From Pseudomonadota bacterium (lineage in GTDB: Bacteria; Pseudomonadota; Gammaproteobacteria; Pseudomonadales; UBA5518): DNA of 6,089 nucleotides. The notes beneath the pieces were generated by a model. The model was not told the DNA's origin. It ran no database searches and saw only the letters and a list, made by a program, of their open reading frames with translations. Below, piece after piece: positions 1 through 5,811 of this stretch (within the stretch, counting starts at the first letter, position 1; each line of letters opens with the position of its first letter). The DNA lies in the NCBI GenBank assembly GCA_963204845.1, contig CAUJIL010000229.1:1-6089 (forward strand). The letters run 5' to 3'. The position numbers were made by a program, and so were the translations under genes.

Positions 1-122
1 ACATTGGCACCACACGCTCGTTCTTGTCGGGGTAATCTTAGCCGGGACCGTTCAAGTCCGACAGGCTGCTAGGATCCTTCTGATGATTGCGGGGCGCCGG
101 TCTCGTAGTGGCGCAATTGATA
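1..122. other. Left-edge segment with no supported gene
   Basis: No reading frame here has a credible start, RBS or family motif. The only structure seen is an imperfect inverted repeat: CTTGTCGG (23-30) faces CCGACAGG (58-65), with 7 of 8 bases pairing around a 27-nt loop. No T-run follows it on either strand, so it is not a typical intrinsic terminator. The segment lies downstream of the GFA-family gene and could be its 3' region or the edge of a feature outside the window. Confidence 0.4.
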
Positions 123-509
123 CTAAGGGGTTTGCAGATACTGCGGCAGCCCGTCGCAGATCTCGTAGTAATCGCCTTTCTCCGCCACGAACACATGCAG
201 TTCCGTATGCGTCCCGGTCGGATCGTCGAAGGCGCCCATCGCGATGCCGATCCAGTCCCTGGCCGGCGGGTCGAAGAACATCGAGCTGCCGCAGCGCGAG
301 CAGAAACCCCGGCGCACCTTCGCCGAGGAGTGGTACCACGTGACATGGTCCATGCCGGTGATCGACACCGCACCCCGAGGCAAGTCCGTGCCGACGAAAT
401 AATGACCGGAGAATTTGCGGCACTGGACACAGTGGCAGGCATCGGGCGGTTTCAGTTCGCCGGACACGGTGAACCTGACCGCCCCGCACATACAGGATCC
501 GTTTTTCAT
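123..509 (-). CDS. GFA (glutathione-dependent formaldehyde-activating enzyme-like) family zinc protein
   Basis: This is a 128-residue cytoplasmic protein with the complete cysteine pattern of the GFA/CENP-V fold. CxCG lies at residues 6-9 (C6, C8), CHCxxC at 25-30 (C25, C27, C30), and CxxCG at 70-74 (C70, C73). In Paracoccus Gfa the equivalent cysteines form a structural zinc site (here C6, C8, C70, C73) and a second zinc site (C25, C27, C30). The order and spacing match, and all seven are present. The length is that of the short generic GFA-domain proteins, not the longer Gfa, so glutathione-formaldehyde chemistry should not be assumed. The start at 509 was chosen because GGAGGA sits 6 nt upstream and the CxCG motif normally lies within the first ten residues; an in-frame ATG at 548 adds 13 residues with no such support. 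The gene is alone and divergent from the M16C peptidase gene. Family is clear; substrate is unknown. Confidence 0.93.
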   Translation of the reverse strand: MKNGSCMCGAVRFTVSGELKPPDACHCVQCRKFSGHYFVGTDLPRGAVSITGMDHVTWYHSSAKVRRGFCSRCGSSMFFDPPARDWIGIAMGAFDDPTGTHTELHVFVAEKGDYYEICDGLPQYLQTP

Positions 510-515
510 GGGTAT

Positions 516-521
516 TCCTCC
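516..521 (-). promoter_or_regulatory. Ribosome binding site of the GFA-family gene
   Basis: Read on the minus strand, GGAGGA lies 6 nt before the ATG at 509. It decides the start against the upstream in-frame ATG at 548. Confidence 0.85.
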
Positions 522-558
522 GTGTGGCCACGCCCCGCGGCAAGCCATCTGCGACCGC

Positions 559-588
559 AGTGTAGCGCAGCCACGACACGCGCCTTAA
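559..588 (-). promoter_or_regulatory. Candidate sigma70-type promoter for the GFA-family gene
   Basis: On the minus strand TACACT (559-564, 4 of 6 to the -10 consensus) is preceded, after 18 nt, by TTAAGG (583-588, 3 of 6 to the -35 consensus). The -10 box lies about 50 bp upstream of the start codon at 509. The -35 box is poor, so this is a tentative call. It overlaps the -35 box of the divergent peptidase promoter. Confidence 0.4.
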
Positions 589-614
589 CACACGACCCGC
601 CCGCGGGCTAGAAT
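585..614 (+). promoter_or_regulatory. Candidate sigma70-type promoter for the M16C peptidase gene
   Basis: TTAACA (585-590, 5 of 6 to the -35 consensus), an 18-nt spacer and TAGAAT (609-614, 5 of 6 to the -10 consensus) point towards the peptidase gene. Transcription would begin near 621, giving a leader of about 70 nt to the ATG at 690, or about 20 nt to the ATG at 642. This is the best-matching sigma70 promoter in the window. Confidence 0.65.
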
Positions 615-689
615 CCGCCGCGCCGTCGTCGCCCCCCGGGGATGAGGCGCGCCGAAGCCCTTCCAATCCAGCGGACACCCGAGCAGTCG

Positions 690-3656
690 ATGAGCAACAG
701 CCAGCAACCCGTCTCCAGCCTCGCACCGAGCAGCGTCCACCCGGCTTTCGCGTGGGTGCGCAGCGAGCCGATCAGCGCGCTCGGCGCCGTGGTCGAGGAG
801 TACCGCCATCGCGCCACCGGGGCGCAGCACTACCACATCGCGAGCGACAACCCCGAGAACGTGTTCCTGGTCGCGCTGCGCACGGTGCCGCAGGACTCGA
901 CCGGTGTTGCACACATCCTCGAGCACACGGCGCTCTGCGGCAGCGAGAAGTACCCCGTGCGCGATCCCTTCTTCATGATGACGCGCCGCTCGCTGAATAC
1001 GTTCATGAACGCCTTCACCAGCAGCGACTGGACCGCGTATCCGTTCGCCAGCCAGAACCGCAAGGACTTCTTCAACCTGCTCGACGTGTACCTGGATTCG
1101 GTGTTCTTCGCGCGCCTCGACCCGTACGACTTCGCGCAGGAAGGCCACCGGCTCGAGTTCGCCACGCCGTCGGACCCCTCGACGCCGCTGCAGTTCAAGG
1201 GCGTGGTCTACAACGAGATGAAGGGCGCGATGAGCGCGATCTCCAGCCTGCTCTGGCAGACACTGACCAGGTACCTGTTTCCCTGCACCACCTACCACTA
1301 CAACTCCGGCGGCGATCCGGAGCACATCCCCGACCTTGGCTACGAGCAGCTCTGCGAGTTCTACCGCACGCATTACCACCCGAGCAACGCGGTGTTCATG
1401 AGTTACGGCGATCTCCCGGCCGCGGAACTGCAGGAGCGCTTCGAGTCGCGCGCGCTGGCGCGTTTCGAGGCCTTGCCGATCGAGATCGCGGTGCCCGACG
1501 AGAAACGCTACCACGCGCCGCTCGCCGTGGAGGAAGCCTATGCGTGGGACGAGGAAGACGAGCCGGTGCGCAAGAGCCACGTGGTGCTCGGCTGGCTGCT
1601 CGGCAAGTCGACCAGCCTCGAGGACCTGATGAAGGCCCACCTGCTGAACGGGATCCTGCTCGACAACAGCGCCTCGCCGCTGCAGTTCGCGCTCGAGACC
1701 AGCGAACTCGGCAGTGCGCCCTCGCCGCTGTGCGGCCTCGAGGACTCGAACCGCGAGATCGTGTTCAGCTGCGGACTCGAGGGCTGTGACGAGGCTGCCG
1801 CGCCGGCGGTGCAAGAGCTGGTGCTGGGCACGCTGCGCGACATCGGCGAGAACGGAGTACCGGTGGAGCAGGTGCGCGCCGTGCTGCACCAGCTGGAGCT
1901 GCATCAGCGCGAGGTCGGCGGCGACGGCTACCCGTTCGGGTTGCAGCTGCTACTGATGGGAATCGGCGGCGCCGTGCATCGCGGGGACCCGGTCGCGGTG
2001 CTGAACATCGAGCCGGTGCTGCGCCAGCTCGCCGAGGACATCGAGGATCCGGAGTTCGTGAAACGCCTGGTGCGCGAGCTGCTGCTCGACAACCCGCACC
2101 GCGTGCGGCTCGCGATGCACCCGGACACCGGACTCGCCGAGCGCCGCCGTGCGGCCGAGGAACAGCGTCTGGCGGCCATCCGCGCCACGCTCGACGCGGA
2201 CGACTGCGCGCGCATCGTCACGACCGCAAGCACGCTGGCCGAGCGCCAGAACAGCAAGCCCGACGATTCCTGTCTGCCGCGCGTCACCATCGCCGACGTG
2301 CCGCTCGACGTGCCCGACATCGCCTCGTGCGAACTTGCAACGGCAACGCAGCCGCTCACCACCTACACCCGTGGCACCAACGGCATCGTGTACCAGCAGA
2401 TCGTGGTCGACCTGCCGCAGCTGGCGCCCGAGATGGAGGAGTTGCTGCCCTACTACGGCAATTTCCTCAGCGAGATCGGCAGCGGCGGACGCGACTACCT
2501 GCAGACGCAGGCGCTGCAGGCGGCGGTGAGCGGCGGCGTGAACGCCGGCGCCACGATCCGCGGCGGTGTCGACGACGAGCAGCGCACGCGAGCGGTGCTG
2601 GTGGTGTCGTCGAAGGCGCTGGCGCGCAATGCCGGCGCGATGTTCACGCTGCTGCACGAAACGCTGCTGGCGCCGCGTTTCGACGAACTGCAGCGACTGC
2701 GTGAACTGCTGAGCCAGATGCGGGCGCGCCGCGACCAGTCGGTCACCGGCAGCGGCCACAGCCTTGCGATGACGGCGGCCGCGAGCCGCATGAGCCCCAC
2801 CGCGCTGCTATCGCACACGCTGTCCGGCCTGGAGGGGATACGGCGCACGCGGGTGCTGGAAAAGGCGCTGCAGTCCGACGAGGAACTCGGCGCCTTCGCG
2901 AACCGCCTGCAACGGCTGCACGAGACGATCGCCACCGCGCCGAGGCAGTTGCTGCTGATCGCCGACGCGGCGCACGAGGCGCAATCGCTGCAGGCGCTCG
3001 CCGACTGCTGGCAACACACCACGCCAGGCACCTCGACCAGCACCTTCGCGCCGCCGGCGGTGCGCGAGGGTGTGCGCGAGATCTGGCAGACCAGCACGCA
3101 GGTGAACTTCTGCGCCAAGGCCTACCCCACGGTGCCCACCACACACCCCGACGCACCGGCGCTGACGGTGCTGGCCGGCTTCCTGCGTAACGGTTTCCTG
3201 CATCGCGCGATCCGCGAGCAGGGCGGCGCCTACGGCGGCGGCGCCTCGCACGACGCCGGCATCGCGGCGTTCCGCTTCTACTCGTACCGCGACCCGCGCC
3301 ACGCCGCCACGCTGGCCGATTTCGACGCGGCGCTCGACTGGCTGCACGGCACCCGCCACGAATGGCAGCCGGTCGAGGAGGCGATCCTCGGCGTGATCGC
3401 CTCGCTCGACAAGCCGGCCTCACCGGCCGGCGAAGCGAAGAAGCACTTCCACGAGCAGTTGTTCGGTCGCGGCACCGAGCAGCGGCGCGCGTTCCGCGCC
3501 CGCGTGCTCGCCGTGACACTGGACGATCTGTTGCGCGTCGGCGCGACCTATCTCGACCCAGCGCGCGCCAGCGTGGCGGTGATCACGAACGCGCCGGGGG
3601 CGACCGAACTACGCGCCCTCGACACCTTCGCCGACGCGACGCTGCGCGTGCTCTGA
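690..3656 (+). CDS. M16C insulinase-family zinc metallopeptidase, presequence protease (PreP/Cym1)-like
   Basis: This 988-residue protein has the inverted zinc motif HILEH at residues 75-79 (H75 and H79 as ligands, E78 as catalytic base). The distal ligand E176 lies in YNEMKGAMS. H75 to E176 is 101 residues, the same separation as H104 to E205 in human PreP. Near the C-terminus, REQGGAYG supplies R842 and Y848, the Arg/Tyr pair that holds substrate in M16 enzymes, again with PreP spacing. The length suits the single-chain family: four M16-type domains (roughly 45-200, 205-395, 450-700 and 730-930) forming a closed chamber that degrades short unstructured peptides. I see no signal peptide or membrane helix, so it is probably cytosolic. 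The start is uncertain: ATG 690 is preferred because the 16 residues added by ATG 642 look unlike coding sequence of the family, but neither has a strong RBS. It stands alone and converges on the UrcA-family gene. Its substrate in this organism is unknown. Confidence 0.95.
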   Translation: MSNSQQPVSSLAPSSVHPAFAWVRSEPISALGAVVEEYRHRATGAQHYHIASDNPENVFLVALRTVPQDSTGVAHILEHTALCGSEKYPVRDPFFMMTRRSLNTFMNAFTSSDWTAYPFASQNRKDFFNLLDVYLDSVFFARLDPYDFAQEGHRLEFATPSDPSTPLQFKGVVYNEMKGAMSAISSLLWQTLTRYLFPCTTYHYNSGGDPEHIPDLGYEQLCEFYRTHYHPSNAVFMSYGDLPAAELQERFESRALARFEALPIEIAVPDEKRYHAPLAVEEAYAWDEEDEPVRKSHVVLGWLLGKSTSLEDLMKAHLLNGILLDNSASPLQFALETSELGSAPSPLCGLEDSNREIVFSCGLEGCDEAAAPAVQELVLGTLRDIGENGVPVEQVRAVLHQLELHQREVGGDGYPFGLQLLLMGIGGAVHRGDPVAVLNIEPVLRQLAEDIEDPEFVKRLVRELLLDNPHRVRLAMHPDTGLAERRRAAEEQRLAAIRATLDADDCARIVTTASTLAERQNSKPDDSCLPRVTIADVPLDVPDIASCELATATQPLTTYTRGTNGIVYQQIVVDLPQLAPEMEELLPYYGNFLSEIGSGGRDYLQTQALQAAVSGGVNAGATIRGGVDDEQRTRAVLVVSSKALARNAGAMFTLLHETLLAPRFDELQRLRELLSQMRARRDQSVTGSGHSLAMTAAASRMSPTALLSHTLSGLEGIRRTRVLEKALQSDEELGAFANRLQRLHETIATAPRQLLLIADAAHEAQSLQALADCWQHTTPGTSTSTFAPPAVREGVREIWQTSTQVNFCAKAYPTVPTTHPDAPALTVLAGFLRNGFLHRAIREQGGAYGGGASHDAGIAAFRFYSYRDPRHAATLADFDAALDWLHGTRHEWQPVEEAILGVIASLDKPASPAGEAKKHFHEQLFGRGTEQRRAFRARVLAVTLDDLLRVGATYLDPARASVAVITNAPGATELRALDTFADATLRVL

Positions 3657-3696
3657 TCGCCGACCGCCGCGCGCGCCGGACCTCGGCGTTGCGCGC

Positions 3697-4170
3697 TCAG
3701 CGTGCCGTGGCGGCGAGCAGTTCGGCCGGTGTCGCCACGTCGCGACCGCTGCGATGCCGGTGCAGCGCGACGACGCGCTCCAGTCCGGTGGCCACCACTG
3801 CCTCGTCGAGCGCGGCGTCGTGGCAACGCCTCCAGTCGGCGCGCTGCGCCGGGATGCGGTCCTCGCGCGGTGCGCAGACCGCCTGCGAGGCTCTTATCAG
3901 CCGTGCGTACAGCGTCTGCACACCGGCCTCGCGCTCGAGGTCCAGATCGCCGTAGCGCACCACCACCGACCGCGTCTCGGCATAGCGCGGCGCGGAGCGG
4001 ATGCCTGCCATCTTCGCCCGCTCGGCGCGGCTGTCGATCACGGTCATCGTGTCCTCCGCCACCGGCGCTGCGGCCCACACCGGCCCGGTGCCCAGCGCCA
4101 CCACGCACGCGATCGCGCAGCCAGCGCCGATCGCTGCCGAAACTTTACTGCCCAGCTTCGAAGTGTTCAT
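3697..4170 (-). CDS. UrcA family exported protein
   Basis: This 157-residue protein begins with a Sec-type signal peptide: a basic stretch (residues 1-9), a hydrophobic core (10-28) and probable cleavage after VWA at residue 33. The UrcA-type domain runs from about 66 to 140. It shows VVVRYGDLDL (69-78), a helix GVQTLYARLIRASQAVC ending in C99, and DWRRC (112-116) ending in C116. C99 and C116 probably form a disulfide in the envelope, as the paired cysteines of this family suggest. The family has no established biochemical function. It is longer than the usual members of roughly 100-110 residues, with about 30 residues between signal and domain and a basic tail after it. ATG 4170 was chosen because GGAGGG lies 6 nt upstream and the signal peptide starts there; an upstream in-frame ATG at 4299 would bury the signal. 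It is divergent from the membrane regulator gene and convergent with the peptidase gene. Confidence 0.87.
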   Translation of the reverse strand: MNTSKLGSKVSAAIGAGCAIACVVALGTGPVWAAAPVAEDTMTVIDSRAERAKMAGIRSAPRYAETRSVVVRYGDLDLEREAGVQTLYARLIRASQAVCAPREDRIPAQRADWRRCHDAALDEAVVATGLERVVALHRHRSGRDVATPAELLAATAR

Positions 4171-4176
4171 GACAAG

Positions 4177-4182
4177 CCCTCC
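4177..4182 (-). promoter_or_regulatory. Ribosome binding site of the UrcA-family gene
   Basis: Read on the minus strand, GGAGGG lies 6 nt before the ATG at 4170. This places the start directly in front of the signal peptide and rules against the upstream in-frame ATG at 4299. Confidence 0.8.
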
Positions 4183-4339
4183 ACGGCTTCGGATGCACGG
4201 CGCATTTCGCCGCGCTTGCCGTGCCAGCAGATCATGTTCATCCCCAGCAATCCGGGCGATTTCGTGATTTGTTCGTGTGCGAGAAATACGGCATTGCAAT
4301 CAGACACCTGCAGCGCATCCGCACGAATCCGTAACAATC

Positions 4340-4391
4340 GGGCGTGCGGCCTGCGGCCGAACATGTTCGTAGGTTCGGCCTGTGGCCGAAC
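4340..4391 (+). repeat. Tandem pair of REP-like palindromic elements with GTAG head
   Basis: The second copy (4369-4391) is the tetranucleotide GTAG (4369-4372) followed by a perfect hairpin, GTTCGGCC-TGT-GGCCGAAC, with an 8-bp stem and 3-nt loop (4373-4391). The first copy (4340-4362) lies 29 bp upstream in direct orientation, matches at 18 of 23 positions and keeps a 5-bp stem (CGGCC/GGCCG, 4347-4351 with 4355-4359). The 3' arm of the first copy (GGCCGAAC, 4355-4362) can also pair perfectly with the 5' arm of the second (GTTCGGCC, 4373-4380), giving a competing hairpin. GTAG plus a short palindrome is the layout of REP elements mobilised by RAYT (TnpA-REP) transposases. Membership of a genomic family cannot be shown from one window. 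Confidence 0.6.
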
Positions 4392-4454
4392 AATTTGACG
4401 TGAATGTCCCATAGCGTGTCCGGTCCGATCCTCGGGAGGCGTAAACCCCCCGGG

Positions 4455-4483
4455 TGGACACGGGCCGCGCGTGGGTGCATAGT
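4455..4483 (+). promoter_or_regulatory. Candidate sigma70-type promoter for the membrane winged-helix regulator
   Basis: TGGACA (4455-4460, 5 of 6 to the -35 consensus), an optimal 17-nt spacer and CATAGT (4478-4483, 4 of 6 to the -10 consensus). Transcription would start near 4490, leaving a leader of about 63 nt. It lies just downstream of the REP-like pair. Confidence 0.5.
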
Positions 4484-4539
4484 GACTTCCCGCTCTCCAT
4501 CACCGGCGCCGCGGATTGCTGTTCCGCACGCGCCGACGC

Positions 4540-4543
4540 AGGA
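4540..4543 (+). promoter_or_regulatory. Ribosome binding site deciding the regulator start
   Basis: AGGA ends 9 nt before the ATG at 4553. The in-frame ATG at 4544 directly abuts this AGGA and so lacks any spacer, which favours 4553. Confidence 0.55.
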
Positions 4544-4552
4544 ATGGGGCGC

Positions 4553-5047
4553 ATGACACGACAGTACCGCTTCGGCAACTGGCTGTTCGACGCCGACACC
4601 CACCACCTGGGCGATGGGGAGGCCGATTTCTCGCTCGAACCGCGCGTTGCCCGGCTGCTCGAATTCCTGCTCACGCACCCGCACGAAATGCTGAGCCACG
4701 ACCGCCTGATCGAGGCCGTCTGGGACGGCCGTGTGGTTTCCGACGAGGCAGTGCGCCGGGCGATGTCCGCGCTGCGCCACGCCCTGACGCGCGACGGCAG
4801 CGACCGCTGCATCCAGACTGTCTACAAGAAGGGATATATCGCGAGCCTGGTGGCCGAACCACCGCGCAAAACTGCTGCCGCTAGCAACAGTGGAACCGCA
4901 ACTACGCCAATGTCGGCCGATCCGCAGCGCCCAGCTCCTGCGCGACGACAACAACTCGTGCAGATACTGATCGGTGCGACCTATCTGCTGCTGGCCGCAA
5001 CCGTGCTGATCGCGCTCGGTCATGCGATGCTGTTGAGCCGCTTCTAG
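4553..5047 (+). CDS. Membrane-anchored winged-helix (Trans_reg_C, CadC/ToxR-like) regulator lacking a sensor domain
   Basis: This 164-residue protein begins with an OmpR/PhoB-type winged-helix DNA-binding domain at about residues 5-100. Recognisable parts are YRFGNWLFD (5-13), the SLEPRVARLLEFLL helix (27-40), LSHDRLIEAVWDG (47-59), the recognition-helix region VSDEAVRRAMSALRHAL (62-78) and the wing hairpin IQTVYKKGYI (87-96). A low-complexity Ala/Ser/Thr/Pro linker (about 103-132) with an RR pair at its end leads to one hydrophobic helix (about 135-161). Only S-R-F follows, so no periplasmic sensor exists. In the CadC/ToxR family the DNA-binding domain is cytoplasmic and a periplasmic domain usually senses the signal; here control must come from the helix, a partner or expression level. 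The protein probably sits in the inner membrane with its N-terminus inside. It is divergent from the UrcA-family gene and convergent with the PEP-CTERM gene. The DNA-binding call is strong; targets are unknown. Confidence 0.88.
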   Translation: MTRQYRFGNWLFDADTHHLGDGEADFSLEPRVARLLEFLLTHPHEMLSHDRLIEAVWDGRVVSDEAVRRAMSALRHALTRDGSDRCIQTVYKKGYIASLVAEPPRKTAAASNSGTATTPMSADPQRPAPARRQQLVQILIGATYLLLAATVLIALGHAMLLSRF

Positions 5048-5083
5048 CGGCTCACGGCCTCAGCGCCGATCGGGTTTGTGACG

Positions 5084-5122
5084 AATAAAAAGGGGAACGC
5101 ACCGCTACCGGTAACGTTCCCC
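5084..5122 (-). terminator. Rho-independent terminator of the PEP-CTERM gene
   Basis: GGGGAACG (5092-5099) pairs perfectly with CGTTCCCC (5115-5122), and inside it ACCG (5101-5104) pairs with CGGT (5109-5112) around a 4-nt loop. Read on the minus strand the hairpin is followed at once by TTTTTATT (5084-5091), about 55 nt after the stop codon at 5179. On the plus strand no T-run follows, so it acts for the minus-strand gene and does not clearly terminate the convergent regulator transcript. Confidence 0.9.
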
Positions 5123-5178
5123 CTCCCGTTCCGCCATCGCTCCCGGTGCAGAGCCCCGGAGCGCGGCGAAACCGCCGC

Positions 5179-5688
5179 TCAGACCGACTGGCGACGACGC
5201 CGCGTGACGCCGAGCAACCCGAGACCGAGTCCCAGCAGCGCGACCGTCCCGGGTTCCGGCGTCTCCACCGGCCCGCAGTCGACCTCACAATCGGTCGGAT
5301 CCGCGTAGTGGGGGACATCGTACGGATCGATGTAGTGCGCGTAGCCACCTTGATCGACTAAATACAAACCCACACCCTGTGCCAACGGCCCGACCACGCC
5401 GGAATACCACGCCTCGAAACTGAAGGTTCCGCTCGACCCGACCAGAACCGACGACGTCTGGGTGAACTTCAGGTCATAGTCGTCCCACAACTGGAAAATG
5501 ACCTCATCCAACCCGCCACCGTCATCGGTGTCCCCCGTGAACGAGTACTTCCCCTTCACGTAGACACCCGCGGTGTCGTACTCGGCACCCGTCAGATCGC
5601 TGAAGCTGAACGAGTTTGCCGCCCAAGTCGCAGGCGCCGCACCGAGCAGCAGGGCCGAAACGGCCGATGCGATGATCAGTTTTTTCAT
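5179..5688 (-). CDS. PEP-CTERM sorting domain-containing exported protein
   Basis: This 169-residue protein has a Sec signal peptide (KK at 2-3, hydrophobic core 4-18, probable cleavage at ATWA-A, residue 23 or 24). A Ser/Thr/Gly/Asp-rich middle with many aromatic and beta-prone segments (about 25-140) follows; I do not recognise this as a named domain. The C-terminus has the classic exosortase signal: PEP at 144-146, a Gly/Leu transmembrane helix (147-161) and a basic RRRR tail (163-166). Exosortase recognises this tripartite signal and processes the protein for export to the surface or extracellular matrix. An acidic spacer before PEP contains C134 and C138, possibly a disulfide. ATG 5688 follows AAGGAG with 8-nt spacing and starts the signal peptide; upstream in-frame codons lie in the promoter region. 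The gene is monocistronic, with a sigma54-type site upstream and its own terminator. Sorting class is near certain; function is unknown. Confidence 0.93.
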   Translation of the reverse strand: MKKLIIASAVSALLLGAAPATWAANSFSFSDLTGAEYDTAGVYVKGKYSFTGDTDDGGGLDEVIFQLWDDYDLKFTQTSSVLVGSSGTFSFEAWYSGVVGPLAQGVGLYLVDQGGYAHYIDPYDVPHYADPTDCEVDCGPVETPEPGTVALLGLGLGLLGVTRRRRQSV

Positions 5689-5696
5689 GTTCTTCT

Positions 5697-5702
5697 CTCC
5701 TT
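5697..5702 (-). promoter_or_regulatory. Ribosome binding site of the PEP-CTERM gene
   Basis: Read on the minus strand, AAGGAG lies 8 nt before the ATG at 5688. It fixes the start at the signal peptide and excludes the long in-frame extension that would run through the upstream promoter region to 6060. Confidence 0.88.
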
Positions 5703-5770
5703 GCAAGGTCGCTCTCACCACCGTCGAGGCAGGCATGGCGACGCGTTTTGACGATGACCGCGAGGATCTC

Positions 5771-5786
5771 AGCAACGTACGGGCCA
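5771..5786 (-). promoter_or_regulatory. Sigma54 (RpoN) -24/-12 promoter upstream of the PEP-CTERM gene
   Basis: Read on the minus strand the site is TGGCCCGTACGTTGCT. Against the consensus TGGCAC-N5-TTGC(A/T) it differs at one defined base (C for A), and it keeps the required GG-N10-GC spacing. Transcription would start near 5760, giving a leader of about 70 nt to the ATG at 5688. The location directly upstream of a PEP-CTERM gene fits the known co-occurrence of exosortase systems with PrsR, a sigma54-dependent response regulator. The site is seen; its use is inferred. Confidence 0.7.
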
Positions 5787-5811
5787 ATACCTGCAACCGT
5801 TTGTCTTGCAA

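Larger units (their letters stand above)
4171..4552. other. 382-bp divergent intergenic region
   Basis: This region lies between the divergent UrcA-family and winged-helix regulator genes. It holds the UrcA RBS, the tandem REP-like hairpins (4340-4391), a sigma70-like promoter for the regulator (4455-4483) and the regulator's weak RBS. I could not find a convincing promoter for the UrcA-family gene. Frames that run through the region on the minus strand have no RBS or family motif and overlap the REP-like hairpins. Confidence 0.6.

Noticed and set aside
49..62. tRNA T-arm-like string around TTCAAGT (51-57)
   Set aside because: The flanking bases do not form a 5-bp T-stem and no anticodon or acceptor stem can be drawn around it.
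585..3519. Several long open frames on the minus strand inside the peptidase gene (585-1904, 1950-2759, 2743-3519)
   Set aside because: They are antisense to a gene with complete catalytic motifs, have Arg/Ala-rich translations typical of GC-rich shadow frames, and show no RBS or family motif.
3658..3688. Possible terminator hairpin between the convergent peptidase and UrcA genes (CGCCGA/TCGGCG)
   Set aside because: The stem is 6 bp with a 19-nt loop and there is no T-run on either strand.
4103..4119. Possible lipoprotein cysteine (C18 or C22) in the UrcA signal peptide
   Set aside because: Position -3 is Gly or Ala rather than Leu/Val/Ile in both cases, and a better signal peptidase I site follows at VWA.
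4211..4226. Possible second sigma54 site (minus strand TGGCACGGCAAGCGCG) upstream of the UrcA-family gene
   Set aside because: The -24 half and GG-N10-GC spacing fit, but the TT of the TTGC -12 half is missing, and such GG/GC pairs are frequent in GC-rich DNA.
4167..5023. Minus-strand frames across the divergent region and the regulator gene (4167-4412, 4238-5023)
   Set aside because: They run through the REP-like hairpins or antisense to a recognisable winged-helix gene, and lack an RBS and protein motifs.
5699..5708. Palindrome CCTTGCAAGG overlapping the PEP-CTERM ribosome binding site
   Set aside because: Without a central loop it cannot form a stable RNA hairpin, and a 10-bp palindrome alone is weak evidence for an operator.
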